Source: an uncultured Devosia sp.
Lineage (GTDB): Bacteria > Pseudomonadota > Alphaproteobacteria > Rhizobiales > Devosiaceae
Direction of reading: 5' to 3'
DNA: 64,000 nt
NCBI RefSeq assembly: GCF_913055165.1
Contig: NZ_CAJXJS010000004.1
Coordinates: forward strand, 52,995 to 116,994
The notes beneath the pieces were generated by a model that worked only from the letters and a program-made list of their open reading frames with translations, did no database searches and was not told where the DNA came from. Shown here one piece after another: positions 56,379 through 64,000 of the stretch. Both the position numbers and the translations under genes were made by a program. Position 1 is the first letter of the stretch; every line of letters starts with the position of its first letter.

Positions 56379-57014
56379 TTACCAAAACCTCCACCAGGGG
56401 TCCTCCTGGTATGGCGCAAATGGTTCGGGGCATGGGACGGAGAAGTCCCGATTTGCACCACTCAAAGCCCTGCCGCCCGTTTCTCCCAGCATATCGACGA
56501 CACAGGCCCGTATCGACAGGTAACTGTAGAGGGACCTGAATGCATCTGGAGGTGCGTCGTTGAAGAAGTCGGAAGAAAACCGGAAAATCGGCACGACATC
56601 TCCCACTTTCAGGATCGAAAGGGGCTGGGTGAAGCTCGCTTGGGTTTCGAACAACCGGTCAGCCAGTTCCGGAGCGGTTTCGTAAAGCGCCGCACCAACG
56701 GCGTCCGAAATCTCCGACGCTATCAAATGCGGCTGATCCGTTTCGTCGAGCGACCATGTAAAATCGCCCACCGCAAAGTCGAGATGGTAGATCTTGCCGG
56801 GACCGAAACCGAGATTCTCGATGGCTATGAGGTGGTTTTCGACGTCATGGACGATGCGGACAAGCGGCGCGCGCGCCAACCGATTGGCACGCTCGATTTC
56901 GCGGTGTCCGGCCCAGGTGAAGATGAGCGACAATGCCGCAATAAAGAGCGCGCAAAGCGCGGTTATCGGCTCCCAGTTCTCCTTAAGCCAAACCCATTGT
57001 GACGATTTGCGCAT
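56379..57014 (-). CDS. Membrane-anchored protein of unknown function
   Basis: The 211-residue product has one N-terminal membrane helix (about 17-35, ITALCALFIAALSLIFTW), then a soluble domain with strand-rich segments (LVRIVHDVENHLIAIENLG) and two Cys. The pattern resembles many small anchored proteins in mobile elements. It lies between the unknown gene pair and the integrase on the same strand. Family unknown. Confidence 0.5.
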   Translation of the reverse strand: MRKSSQWVWLKENWEPITALCALFIAALSLIFTWAGHREIERANRLARAPLVRIVHDVENHLIAIENLGFGPGKIYHLDFAVGDFTWSLDETDQPHLIASEISDAVGAALYETAPELADRLFETQASFTQPLSILKVGDVVPIFRFSSDFFNDAPPDAFRSLYSYLSIRACVVDMLGETGGRALSGANRDFSVPCPEPFAPYQEDPWWRFW

Positions 57015-57099
57015 CCTGACCCCCGTGTGTGACGCACGCGCCGGAAACTCAATGGATCCCGGCGCCGTACCCTATGCTGGAATTCATTTTCTGCGATGG

Positions 57100-58554
57100 T
57101 TAGGACCGAGGCGTCACGGCCTCGGGTTCAAAAATCGGCGAGCCATCCAACGGAGGAAGCTTTACCTTACGGATCGCCTTGCGTGCGGCGATCATTTCGG
57201 GGCCCTCCGAATAGTGACCGAGAGTCATGCCCTTGCGGGCGTGACCTACGATCGCCGAAATTAATGGGTCGGGCGTTCCCGCACGCTCGCTTTTCGTGAT
57301 GAACCAGCGGCGCCAAGAATGGAAATTCACCCGCGACCTTCGCTTGCCAACAACCACTTCGTCGACCCCAAGCTTGCGCCGGTATGTGGTGAACTGCTTG
57401 CTCGCCGCGAAACTCCGTTCACGTTGTGGATTTTCCGGAGTGGGATACTCGGGGAACAAACTGTCCGTACCCTGCTTGCCTTCGAGCCGCCGCTCAAGGA
57501 TTCCCTTCAAGTCAGGATGGATGGGGATGAATCGCACTCCCGGCTCGCGCTTCTGCGGTTTGAAGCGGAAGCACTTACCTTCGATGATATCGTCAGCTCT
57601 CAAGTCAACGACTGCGTCCAGCCGTGCTCCGGTCAATGCGGCGATCATCATCACGTCCTTGAGGGCCTGATTGCATTCACCCATGAGGAGCTTTGCCGCT
57701 TCAGTTTCGGTGAACGGGCGTTCCTTGTCGCTGTTCTTGGCAGTCGGCATATGCACCTTCCCCTTTTCCCAAGGGTTGTCCTCGATCGTTTGCTGGGAAA
57801 GGGCGTAGTCAAAGTACAGCTTGAGCCGGGACACGTATTTTTTACTGGTTCGCGCAGCCAGGCCCTTGCTCGTTTCAAGATACGAGATGAAAGCCGCCAC
57901 CACCCACCGGTCGACCTTGCGGATATCGTCGCCAACACCCTGCTCTATACAAAAGGCTGCCAGCATGACCAAGGCGCGGTCATGATCCCCTTCGGTTCGC
58001 GGAGACACTTTCAGCCGATGTTTTTTGTAGTCGGCGTCCAACTTGCCGATGGGAATTCCGCCATGGAATGCAATATCCATGAACTGGCTGGCGAGCTGCT
58101 CGCGCTCCTTGTCATAGATCGCAATCGGGGTTCCGGCATCGCTTTCCTGCTTCTCTTCGGTTTCCCAGGCGTTCACCCGTTCATATCGAACCGGTGCTCC
58201 AAGGATTTCTATCACCCGATTTCCCAGGTACTCCCCAGCCAGTTTTTCATGGACGTCTGCCGGATGTTTAGCCAAGGTTTCGGCAATCTCGGCGGCTTCC
58301 TTGAAAATGCGCAACCGCTCGCCCTTGCTGGCCGCCTTGCCGTCGAGCTCGAAATCCCGGATCTGCTTTTTGAGCTTGGCCAGCACGCCCCATTTGAGCT
58401 CATTGGCGACGGCGAGGCTGTCGGTCCCCAAGGAGAGTTTAACCTTGGTTTTGCCCATGGCTTTCCGAAGGTGGGTGGGCACGCTGAGGGTGACCCGCCA
58501 CTTTCCGTTGTGCTGCTCGAGAAAGCTCTTGTCGGTTGCCGAAGATCGGTTCAT
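57100..58554 (-). CDS. Tyrosine integrase at the right border of the accessory region
   Basis: The 484-residue product has an N-terminal DUF6538-type region (KWRVTLSVPTHLRKAMGKT), a SAM-like core-binding domain and a catalytic domain. Key residues are visible: Arg in LTGARLDAVVDL, His and Arg in FHSWRRWFI, His in IVGHARKG and Tyr in TLGHYSEG. ATG 58554 (MNRSSATDKSF) is chosen; the frame is open to 58692 but that part is not integrase-like. It would insert or excise the accessory DNA to its left. Conserved chromosomal genes start at once on its right. Confidence 0.85.
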   Translation of the reverse strand: MNRSSATDKSFLEQHNGKWRVTLSVPTHLRKAMGKTKVKLSLGTDSLAVANELKWGVLAKLKKQIRDFELDGKAASKGERLRIFKEAAEIAETLAKHPADVHEKLAGEYLGNRVIEILGAPVRYERVNAWETEEKQESDAGTPIAIYDKEREQLASQFMDIAFHGGIPIGKLDADYKKHRLKVSPRTEGDHDRALVMLAAFCIEQGVGDDIRKVDRWVVAAFISYLETSKGLAARTSKKYVSRLKLYFDYALSQQTIEDNPWEKGKVHMPTAKNSDKERPFTETEAAKLLMGECNQALKDVMMIAALTGARLDAVVDLRADDIIEGKCFRFKPQKREPGVRFIPIHPDLKGILERRLEGKQGTDSLFPEYPTPENPQRERSFAASKQFTTYRRKLGVDEVVVGKRRSRVNFHSWRRWFITKSERAGTPDPLISAIVGHARKGMTLGHYSEGPEMIAARKAIRKVKLPPLDGSPIFEPEAVTPRS

Positions 58555-58673
58555 TGCCGTCACCAAAGATTTAGGGAAAGTACCCCACCGTGTACCCCAA
58601 AATGGTACCCTCAAACCCTTGGAATACGGGCATCTCATTAAGAAGTAATGTGAAAAATCCTTTGGGAGAGCGC

Positions 58674-58690
58674 GCCCGCTCAGCTCCACC
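58674..58690 (+). other. tRNA/tmRNA 3'-end-like sequence, possible attachment site
   Basis: CCCGCTCAGCTCCACCA resembles the 3' end of tRNA-Ala or tmRNA genes, a favourite integrase target, and lies just outside the integrase gene. No T-arm precedes it, so no complete RNA gene is present. A matching direct repeat at the other end of the island was not found by eye. Confidence 0.3.
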
Positions 58691-58697
58691 ATTTTTC

Positions 58698-59465
58698 CTA
58701 TCCCTCTTTTTCCATCCGTCCCGCAGCGCGGTCGAAGCCCTGCGAAATGGCGTCGCGCATGGCCAGGCGCGCGGCATGGGCATCGCCATCGCGGATGGCC
58801 TCGGCAATGCGCCGGTGCACGCCCACGGTGACGGCCAGCGCAGCCGGATCATTGACCGGCGAAGAGATCGTGAAAGCCGCTGTCAGCGCCATTTCCACCA
58901 GGGCGCTGATCGAGGCCATGAACGGGTTGCCCGAGGCCTTGGCCACCAGATGGTGGAATTCGAGATCGTGACGGGCGAAATCGGCGGGCGTTTCCGAGCC
59001 TGCCATCTTGTCGACACAGGCAATCATGGCTGCGGCGTCTTCGGGGCGGCACCGCTCGGCCGCCAGGGCCGCCGCCTCGATCTCGATGCCGATGCGCACC
59101 TCGGCCAGGCTGCGCAGGAAACTCACCTCTGGCCCGAGCTCGAAAAACCAGGCCAGCACATCGGCATCGAACAGGTTCCAGCGATTGCGCGGCAGGACCC
59201 GCGTGCCGATACGCGCCCGTGCCTCGATCAGCCCCTTGGCCGCCAGGGTCTTGAGGGCTTCGCGCAGAACCGTGCGCGACACCCCGAAACGGTCGAGCAA
59301 TTCACTGTCGGAGGGGAGGATTTCGCCTTCCGCGAAGCGGCCCGAGACAATGGCGAGACCCAGTTCCCACAAGACGTCCGAATGCAGGTTGCGCGCCAAA
59401 TTGCGCCCCGACAGCGAGGCAATCAGATCGCCCGAATGTCGCGCGCGTCCACCCGACCTGTCCAT
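58698..59465 (-). CDS. FadR-family (GntR) transcriptional regulator
   Basis: The 255-residue protein has a winged helix-turn-helix at about 25-80 (LPSDSELLDRFGVSRTVLRE) and a helical FCD ligand domain at about 100-240 with metal-binding-type His (HDLEFHHLVA, VGVHRRIAEA). ATG 59465 is chosen as the family N-terminus; the frame extends to 59651. It is divergent from the M20 peptidase gene, with an operator-like site between them. FCD regulators respond to small organic acids. The ligand is unknown. Confidence 0.85.
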   Translation of the reverse strand: MDRSGGRARHSGDLIASLSGRNLARNLHSDVLWELGLAIVSGRFAEGEILPSDSELLDRFGVSRTVLREALKTLAAKGLIEARARIGTRVLPRNRWNLFDADVLAWFFELGPEVSFLRSLAEVRIGIEIEAAALAAERCRPEDAAAMIACVDKMAGSETPADFARHDLEFHHLVAKASGNPFMASISALVEMALTAAFTISSPVNDPAALAVTVGVHRRIAEAIRDGDAHAARLAMRDAISQGFDRAAGRMEKEG

Positions 59466-59511
59466 GCCCACTCCCGTCACCTGTTGCGCGGAAAGACCTA
59501 ACCACAGCTCA

Positions 59512-59525
59512 ATTAGTATGACAAT
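59512..59525. promoter_or_regulatory. FadR-type operator-like site
   Basis: ATTAGTATGACAAT in the divergent gap resembles the TTGTATGACAA-type sites bound by FadR-family regulators. It is the only AT-rich palindrome-like element in the gap. Binding is inferred from position and pattern. Confidence 0.4.
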
Positions 59526-59616
59526 AACACCGTTCCCCGTGCCACTGGACAGTGCCGGGCGCGGCGCGCCATGGTGCGCCACCCGACCCTCCGGATTCGC
59601 AATCAAGGACCAGCAA

Positions 59617-61005
59617 ATGACCAGCCCGGCCACCATCGACACCGTACTCACCGCCGTCGATCAGGGGCTCGATCAAAGCCTGGAGCGCCTGTTTCACCTG
59701 TTGCGCATCAAATCTATTTCCACTGATCCGGCCTATGCGTCAGAATGCCGGAAGGCTGCCGGCTGGCTTGCCGGCGAGCTTGACGCGCTGGGCTTTTCCG
59801 CTTCGGCGCGTCCCACGCCCGGACATCCCGTCGTGGTCGCCCATGGCCCCGAACAGGCCGGCCCGCATGTGTTGTTCTACGCTCATTATGATGTGCAGCC
59901 GGTCGATCCGCTCAATCTTTGGGATACCGACCCCTTCGAGCCGCAGATTCGCGAGAAGGACGGCCGCAAGGTAATCGTCGCCCGCGGCGCCTCGGACGAC
60001 AAGGGCCAGATGCTGACCTTCATCGAAGCCTGCCGCGCCTGGAAGGCGGCCACCGGATCGCTGCCCATCCGCATCTCGATGATGCTGGAAGGCGAGGAGG
60101 AAAGCGGCGGCAAGAATCTGCCACCCTTCATGGCCGAGCACGCCGAGGAGCTGAAGGCCGATATCGCGCTGGTCTGCGACACCGATATGTGGGATCGCCA
60201 GACGCCCTCGATCACCACCATGCTGCGCGGCCTCGTCGCCGACGAGATCGAGATCACGGCTGCCAATAAGGACCTGCATTCAGGCATGTTCGGCAATGCG
60301 GCCCGCAACCCCAATCAGGTGCTGGCCGAGATCATCGCCAGCCTGCGCGCGCCCGACGGTTCGGTCACCCTGCCCGGCTTTTATGACGACGTGGCGGAAA
60401 TCTCCCCCGACCTCAAGGCCCAATGGGCGGGCCTCGGCTTCGATGAAAAGGCCTTTCTGGGCGAAGCGGGCCTGTCCGTCCCCGCCGGCGAGCAGGATCG
60501 CAGCGTGCTCGAAATGCTCTGGGCGCGCCCCACTTGCGAAATCAACGGCATGATCGGCGGCTATACCGGCGACGGCTTCAAGACCGTCATTCCCGCCAAA
60601 GCCAGTGCCAAGATCTCGTTCCGCCTGGTTTCAGGTCAGGACCCCGACAAGATCCGCAAGGCCTTCCGGGCTCATGTGGAAAGCATGATCCCGCCCGACT
60701 GCAGCGTGAAGTTTACCCCCCATGGCGGTTCGCCCGCCATCACCGTGCCGGCGGATGGCGAGCATCTGCGTCGCGCACTCAAGGGGCTCTCTGATGAGTG
60801 GAACAAGCCTGCAGTGATCACCGGGTCGGGCGGCTCCATCCCAGTCGCTGGCGACTTCAAGCGCATTCTGGGCCTTGATACCCTGCTGATCGGCTTTGCC
60901 CATGTCGATGACCAGATCCACTCACCCAATGAGAAGTATGATCTGGAGAGCTTCCATCGCGGCATCCGCAGCTGGGTGCGGGTGCTGGGTGCGCTGGCAC
61001 AGTAA
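59617..61005 (+). CDS. M20-family metallopeptidase/dipeptidase
   Basis: The 462-residue enzyme has the M20 metal-binding landmarks: HYDVQP, RGASDDKGQ, EGEEESGGKN, DTDMW and a late HSPNEKYDLES with a zinc-ligand His. A dimerisation domain sits in the middle. ATG 59617 is chosen by family length. These enzymes cleave small peptides or N-acyl amino acids in the cytoplasm. The divergent FadR regulator suggests inducible peptide or amino-acid use. The exact substrate is not clear. Confidence 0.88.
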   Translation: MTSPATIDTVLTAVDQGLDQSLERLFHLLRIKSISTDPAYASECRKAAGWLAGELDALGFSASARPTPGHPVVVAHGPEQAGPHVLFYAHYDVQPVDPLNLWDTDPFEPQIREKDGRKVIVARGASDDKGQMLTFIEACRAWKAATGSLPIRISMMLEGEEESGGKNLPPFMAEHAEELKADIALVCDTDMWDRQTPSITTMLRGLVADEIEITAANKDLHSGMFGNAARNPNQVLAEIIASLRAPDGSVTLPGFYDDVAEISPDLKAQWAGLGFDEKAFLGEAGLSVPAGEQDRSVLEMLWARPTCEINGMIGGYTGDGFKTVIPAKASAKISFRLVSGQDPDKIRKAFRAHVESMIPPDCSVKFTPHGGSPAITVPADGEHLRRALKGLSDEWNKPAVITGSGGSIPVAGDFKRILGLDTLLIGFAHVDDQIHSPNEKYDLESFHRGIRSWVRVLGALAQ

Positions 61006-61034
61006 GTTTGACGAGAGGTCACCCCAGCCTCAAT

Positions 61035-61055
61035 CCCTCCCCAGCAAGGGGAGGG
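61035..61055. terminator. Bidirectional GC hairpin between convergent genes
   Basis: CCCTCCCC pairs with GGGGAGGG around AGCAA, between the convergent M20 peptidase and DUF1304 genes. Hairpins of this form are common between convergent genes in these genomes. There is no T-run. Confidence 0.6.
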
Positions 61056-61093
61056 AGGGGCAGGACTGCAGGTCCAGTGCGGAAGATAGGGTG

Positions 61094-61441
61094 TCAGGCC
61101 AGCATCACCGCGATGATCGCGATCACTGCTGGCACTGTCTGGATGAACAGGATCTTCCGGCTGGACGTTACCGCGCCCACGATTCCCGCCACGGCCACAC
61201 AGGCGAGGAAGAAGATCTGGATCTGCCAGGCAAAGGCCGGGTCCGGATGCACCAGACCCCAGATCAGGCCCGCTGCGAGGAAGCCGTTATAGGCGCCCTG
61301 ATTGATCGCCAGCACTTTGGTCTGCCGCGCGAAGTCCGGCTTGAGCCGGAAGGCCTTGTGGCCGCGCGGCGTGTCCCACCAGACCATTTCGAGCAGCACG
61401 ATATAGAGATGGATAAGGGCCACCAGCCCCACCAGGATCAT
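61094..61441 (-). CDS. DUF1304 membrane protein
   Basis: The 115-residue product has four predicted helices and the DUF1304 pattern, with VALIHLYIVLLEMVWWDTP near the start and AINQGAYNGFLAAGLIW in the middle. ATG 61441 is chosen as the family N-terminus; the longer upstream frame is an artefact. Function is unknown. It follows the HEAT-like gene by 59 bases, probably in the deoD operon. Confidence 0.8.
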   Translation of the reverse strand: MILVGLVALIHLYIVLLEMVWWDTPRGHKAFRLKPDFARQTKVLAINQGAYNGFLAAGLIWGLVHPDPAFAWQIQIFFLACVAVAGIVGAVTSSRKILFIQTVPAVIAIIAVMLA

Positions 61442-61500
61442 TGCAATCAGAGCCAAACCGGCCTCCGTTATCTTCGTTTCCGGAACGCCCCGAAAAGCAA

Positions 61501-62136
61501 CTATCCATTGAGTTTGCGCAAGAGCTTTTCCATGCGCTCGCGCTTGGCCCGCTGGGTTATGCCCGCAAGCCGCTCCCGGATCGTCCTGATCAGGCCCGGC
61601 TTCGCCTCCGGCGTCACCACGCTGGCCGTTTCCTCCGCATAGGTGGGAAACTGGTTGGGAGCTGCAGTCTTCAACCGTTCGACCAGGATAGGCACGGCCT
61701 TGTCCGCATAGCCGGCCCGCGCCAGCTTGGTCAGGATGGACGTGCAGCGATCCTTGGCGATCACCGAGCCACGATCGGCCGCCTCGATGATCTGGGGCAA
61801 TTCGGCGGCGATCTGCTCGGCCCGCAAGGCCGCCACGCTGTCCAGCGCCTGCATGGCACCCCAGACCTGCCGGTTGGTACGGCTGCCCAGCGCTTCGAGA
61901 AACACGCCGCAATAACCCACGATCAATTCGGGCTTTCGAGCGCCGATCTCGTAGAGCACCTTGATTGCGTCATTACGCTGGCGCGTGGTGCCAGAACCGA
62001 TCAGGGCGATCAATTCGCTGACGGCGGCACTGTCCCCTGCGGCGGCAATTTCCTCGGCAAGGGCGATATTGGGTGCCTCGTCACGCCGGTCCATGGAGCC
62101 GGACAGCCGGTCTGCGACGGAGAAAGATTTCGCCAT
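61501..62136 (-). CDS. HEAT-like repeat protein
   Basis: The 211-residue protein is all-helical with repeats such as LIALIGSGTTRQRNDAIKVL and ILTKLARAGYADKAVPILVE, of HEAT/Armadillo type. It likely acts as a protein-binding scaffold. ATG 62136 overlaps the deoD stop in TGATG, so it is translationally coupled to deoD. No catalytic motif is seen. Confidence 0.65.
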   Translation of the reverse strand: MAKSFSVADRLSGSMDRRDEAPNIALAEEIAAAGDSAAVSELIALIGSGTTRQRNDAIKVLYEIGARKPELIVGYCGVFLEALGSRTNRQVWGAMQALDSVAALRAEQIAAELPQIIEAADRGSVIAKDRCTSILTKLARAGYADKAVPILVERLKTAAPNQFPTYAEETASVVTPEAKPGLIRTIRERLAGITQRAKRERMEKLLRKLNG

Positions 62137-62849
62137 CAGACCTCCACCGCTACGTCGAGCGCCAGTTCCACCATGTCCTTGAGCGAGGTCTGCCGGGCTT
62201 CGGCGTCGATCTCTTCGTGGGTGATCAGGCAATCGGTCATGGTGCAGATGGTCAGCGCCTTCACCCCGAACCGTGCCGCCAGCGTATAGAGCGCCGCCGC
62301 TTCCATCTCGACGCCGATGACCCCGTGATCGGGCAGCTTGTCGTAACCGGCAAACCCGTCGGCATGATAGAAGATGTCCGAGGACAGCATATTGCCCGCG
62401 TGATAGCGCAGCCCCTTGGCATCAGCCTTGTCGGCCGCCGCGCGCAAGAGGCCAAAATCGGCGATGGGGGCGAAATTGAAGGCGCCAAAGCGGCCCTTGA
62501 CGATGGACGAGTCGGTCGAGGCTGCCTGCGCCAGCACCACATCGCGCACCTTGACCTTGGTATTGAGCCCGCCGCAGGTGCCCACGCGAATGAGCGATTT
62601 GACGCCATAGGTGTTGATCAGCTCATGCACATAGATAGCCAGCGATGGCTGGCCCATGCCCGAGGCCTGCACCGAGACCGGCTTGCCCTTCCAGGTGCCG
62701 GTGTAGCCCAGGCAATTGCGCACGGAATTGACGAGCTTCGGCGCCTCGAAAAAGGTCTCGGCGATCCATTTGGCCCGCAGCGGATCGCCAGGCAGCAACA
62801 CCGCTTCGGCATAGTCGCCCGGCTTGGCGTGATTGTGCGGCGTAGTCAT
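62136..62849 (-). CDS. deoD: DeoD-type purine nucleoside phosphorylase
   Basis: The 237-residue enzyme has the NP-I family pattern: LLPGDPLRAKWIAE, IRVGTCGG (phosphate site), and GVEMEAAALYTLA (ribose contact). It cleaves purine nucleosides with phosphate to free base and ribose-1-phosphate. It heads a minus-strand operon with the HEAT-like and DUF1304 genes. It is divergent from argC. Confidence 0.93.
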   Translation of the reverse strand: MTTPHNHAKPGDYAEAVLLPGDPLRAKWIAETFFEAPKLVNSVRNCLGYTGTWKGKPVSVQASGMGQPSLAIYVHELINTYGVKSLIRVGTCGGLNTKVKVRDVVLAQAASTDSSIVKGRFGAFNFAPIADFGLLRAAADKADAKGLRYHAGNMLSSDIFYHADGFAGYDKLPDHGVIGVEMEAAALYTLAARFGVKALTICTMTDCLITHEEIDAEARQTSLKDMVELALDVAVEV

Positions 62850-62895
62850 CTGGCCTCTCCCGGTTTTGTCCGTTTGGTCAAATCATTGCCACCCG

Positions 62896-62918
62896 TCCGG
62901 GATCATGACAATCCCGGA
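62896..62918. promoter_or_regulatory. 8-bp inverted repeat in the deoD-argC gap
   Basis: TCCGGGAT and ATCCCGGA form a perfect inverted repeat around seven bases in the divergent deoD-argC gap. It could be an operator for either gene. Its regulator is unknown. Confidence 0.4.
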
Positions 62919-63009
62919 TCAGGAACCACCTGTCCGCTCATGCGCTATTTTCTTGACGCGCAGCCCGCCCGGCCCCATGTACCGCGCGTCCGAAAACGGA
63001 GGATGAGAG

Positions 63010-63963
63010 ATGGTCGCAAAGATTTTCATCGATGGCGAAGCGGGTACCACGGGTCTGCAGATCCGCGAGCGCCTCAGCGCACGCCGCGACCTTGAAGTCA
63101 TCTCCATCGCCCATGACAAGCGCAAGGATTTGGACGAGCGCAAGCGCCTGCTCAACGCAGCCGATGTCGCTATTTTGTGCCTGCCCGACGACGCCGCCAG
63201 GGAAAGCGTTGCGCTGATCGAGAACGACACGACCCGCGTCATCGACGCTTCGACCGCCCACCGGGTTGCCGAGGGCTGGGCCTATGGTTTTGCCGAAATG
63301 GATGTCGGCCAGACCGAGGAAATCAGGAAGGCGCGCTATGTCACCAATCCCGGCTGCTGGCCGCAGGGCCTGATCGCCGCCGCCCGCCCCCTGGTCGAGG
63401 CGCGTCTGCTGCCGGGCGACTATCCGCTCTCCTATCACGGCATTTCCGGCTATACCGGCGGCGGCCGCCAGATGGTCGAGGAATATCAGGCCCTGGGCGA
63501 CAAGGCCAGCCAGTACATGCCCTATGCCCTGACCTTCCAGCACAAGCACCTGCCGGAAATGGCCCACTACGCCAAGCTCAACCGCGCCCCGCTGTTCGAG
63601 CCACTGGTTGGCAATTTCGCGCAGGGCATGTCGACTTCGCTGCCGCTGCATCTCGACATGGTCGCCGATATCCCGACAGGCAAGGATTTGCACGCGGCGC
63701 TGAGCGATTTCTACGCTGCCATCCCGGACAGCTTTGTGCGCGTCGCCCCCTATGACCCGACCCTGGGCAAGACCGCCGCCCTCGACCCGCAGATCCACAA
63801 TGGTACCAACACGCTGACCCTGCATGTCTTCGCCAATGACGATCGCGCCCAGGCCGTGATCTGCGCCGTCTACGACAACCTGGGCAAGGGCGCCTCGGGC
63901 GCGGCGGTGCAGAACCTCAACATCATGCTGGGCGTCGGCGCGCGGGAGAGCCTGGCGGCCTGA
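63010..63963 (+). CDS. argC: N-acetyl-gamma-glutamyl-phosphate reductase, short form
   Basis: The 317-residue enzyme has the NAD(P)-binding start FIDGEAGTTGLQIRERL and catalytic Cys in NPGCWPQG, with a late His (FQHKHLPEM). It reduces N-acetyl-glutamyl phosphate to the semialdehyde in arginine synthesis. The length fits the short AGPR type common in alphaproteobacteria. ATG 63010 follows AGGATGAGAG. Confidence 0.94.
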   Translation: MVAKIFIDGEAGTTGLQIRERLSARRDLEVISIAHDKRKDLDERKRLLNAADVAILCLPDDAARESVALIENDTTRVIDASTAHRVAEGWAYGFAEMDVGQTEEIRKARYVTNPGCWPQGLIAAARPLVEARLLPGDYPLSYHGISGYTGGGRQMVEEYQALGDKASQYMPYALTFQHKHLPEMAHYAKLNRAPLFEPLVGNFAQGMSTSLPLHLDMVADIPTGKDLHAALSDFYAAIPDSFVRVAPYDPTLGKTAALDPQIHNGTNTLTLHVFANDDRAQAVICAVYDNLGKGASGAAVQNLNIMLGVGARESLAA

Positions 63964-64000
63964 GGCCGGATAGCGCCGCATCGATCCGCACCCGCTCGGG

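Overview
The window looks like a high-GC alphaproteobacterial chromosome, most like Devosia and relatives in the Hyphomicrobiales. The basis is a short-form argC, a deoD operon with a DUF1304 gene, and a DUF3606, ligD, dinB and SRAP repair neighbourhood. This placement is inferred from gene content; no search was run. The right end (58.7-64.0 kb) is ordinary chromosome. Much of the rest is accessory DNA with tyrosine recombinases at 11.3-13.7 kb and 57.1-58.6 kb.

Region by region: (1) 1-9.9 kb, minus strand: a lipoprotein gene followed by a giant RTX protein that runs off the left edge. The RTX protein has an N-terminal Hint domain, a block of roughly 25 repeats with DxDGDG motifs, then RTX nonapeptide repeats. 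(2) 9.9-11.3 kb: no supportable gene. (3) 11.3-16.7 kb: two tandem tyrosine recombinases, two small genes, a secreted peptidoglycan-binding/ClpP-like/SPOR protein and a small unknown. (4) 16.9-40.6 kb: a defence island with a DUF3800 protein, a RES toxin with an oversized antitoxin, a complete SspABCD phosphorothioation module, an opposed membrane protein, a complete SspFGH restriction module, a PLP aminotransferase coupled to a Cys-rich mini-protein, and a divergent TPR/STAND-like protein. (5) 40.7-43.4 kb: DUF3606 protein, LigD, and a broken dinB/SRAP junction. (6) 43.7-53.7 kb: a four-gene operon encoding a MotA/ExbB-type channel, two MotB/ExbD-like subunits and a 2,382-residue exported protein. 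(7) 54.6-58.6 kb: three unrecognised genes and a tyrosine integrase. (8) 58.7-64 kb: FadR-type regulator, M20 peptidase, DUF1304, HEAT-like protein, deoD and argC.

How they work together: SspA-D should place sulfur in the DNA backbone as a self mark, and SspF-H should attack unmarked DNA; that pairing is an established defence type. Two groups do not match a system I can name. The first is the motor-like operon at 43.7-53.7 kb, which looks like an inner-membrane ion-driven machine coupled to a huge periplasmic protein, perhaps a long hydrophobic-groove scaffold. The second is the aminotransferase, Cys-rich mini-protein and divergent STAND-like gene that sit against sspFGH. These are my best candidates for undescribed biology.
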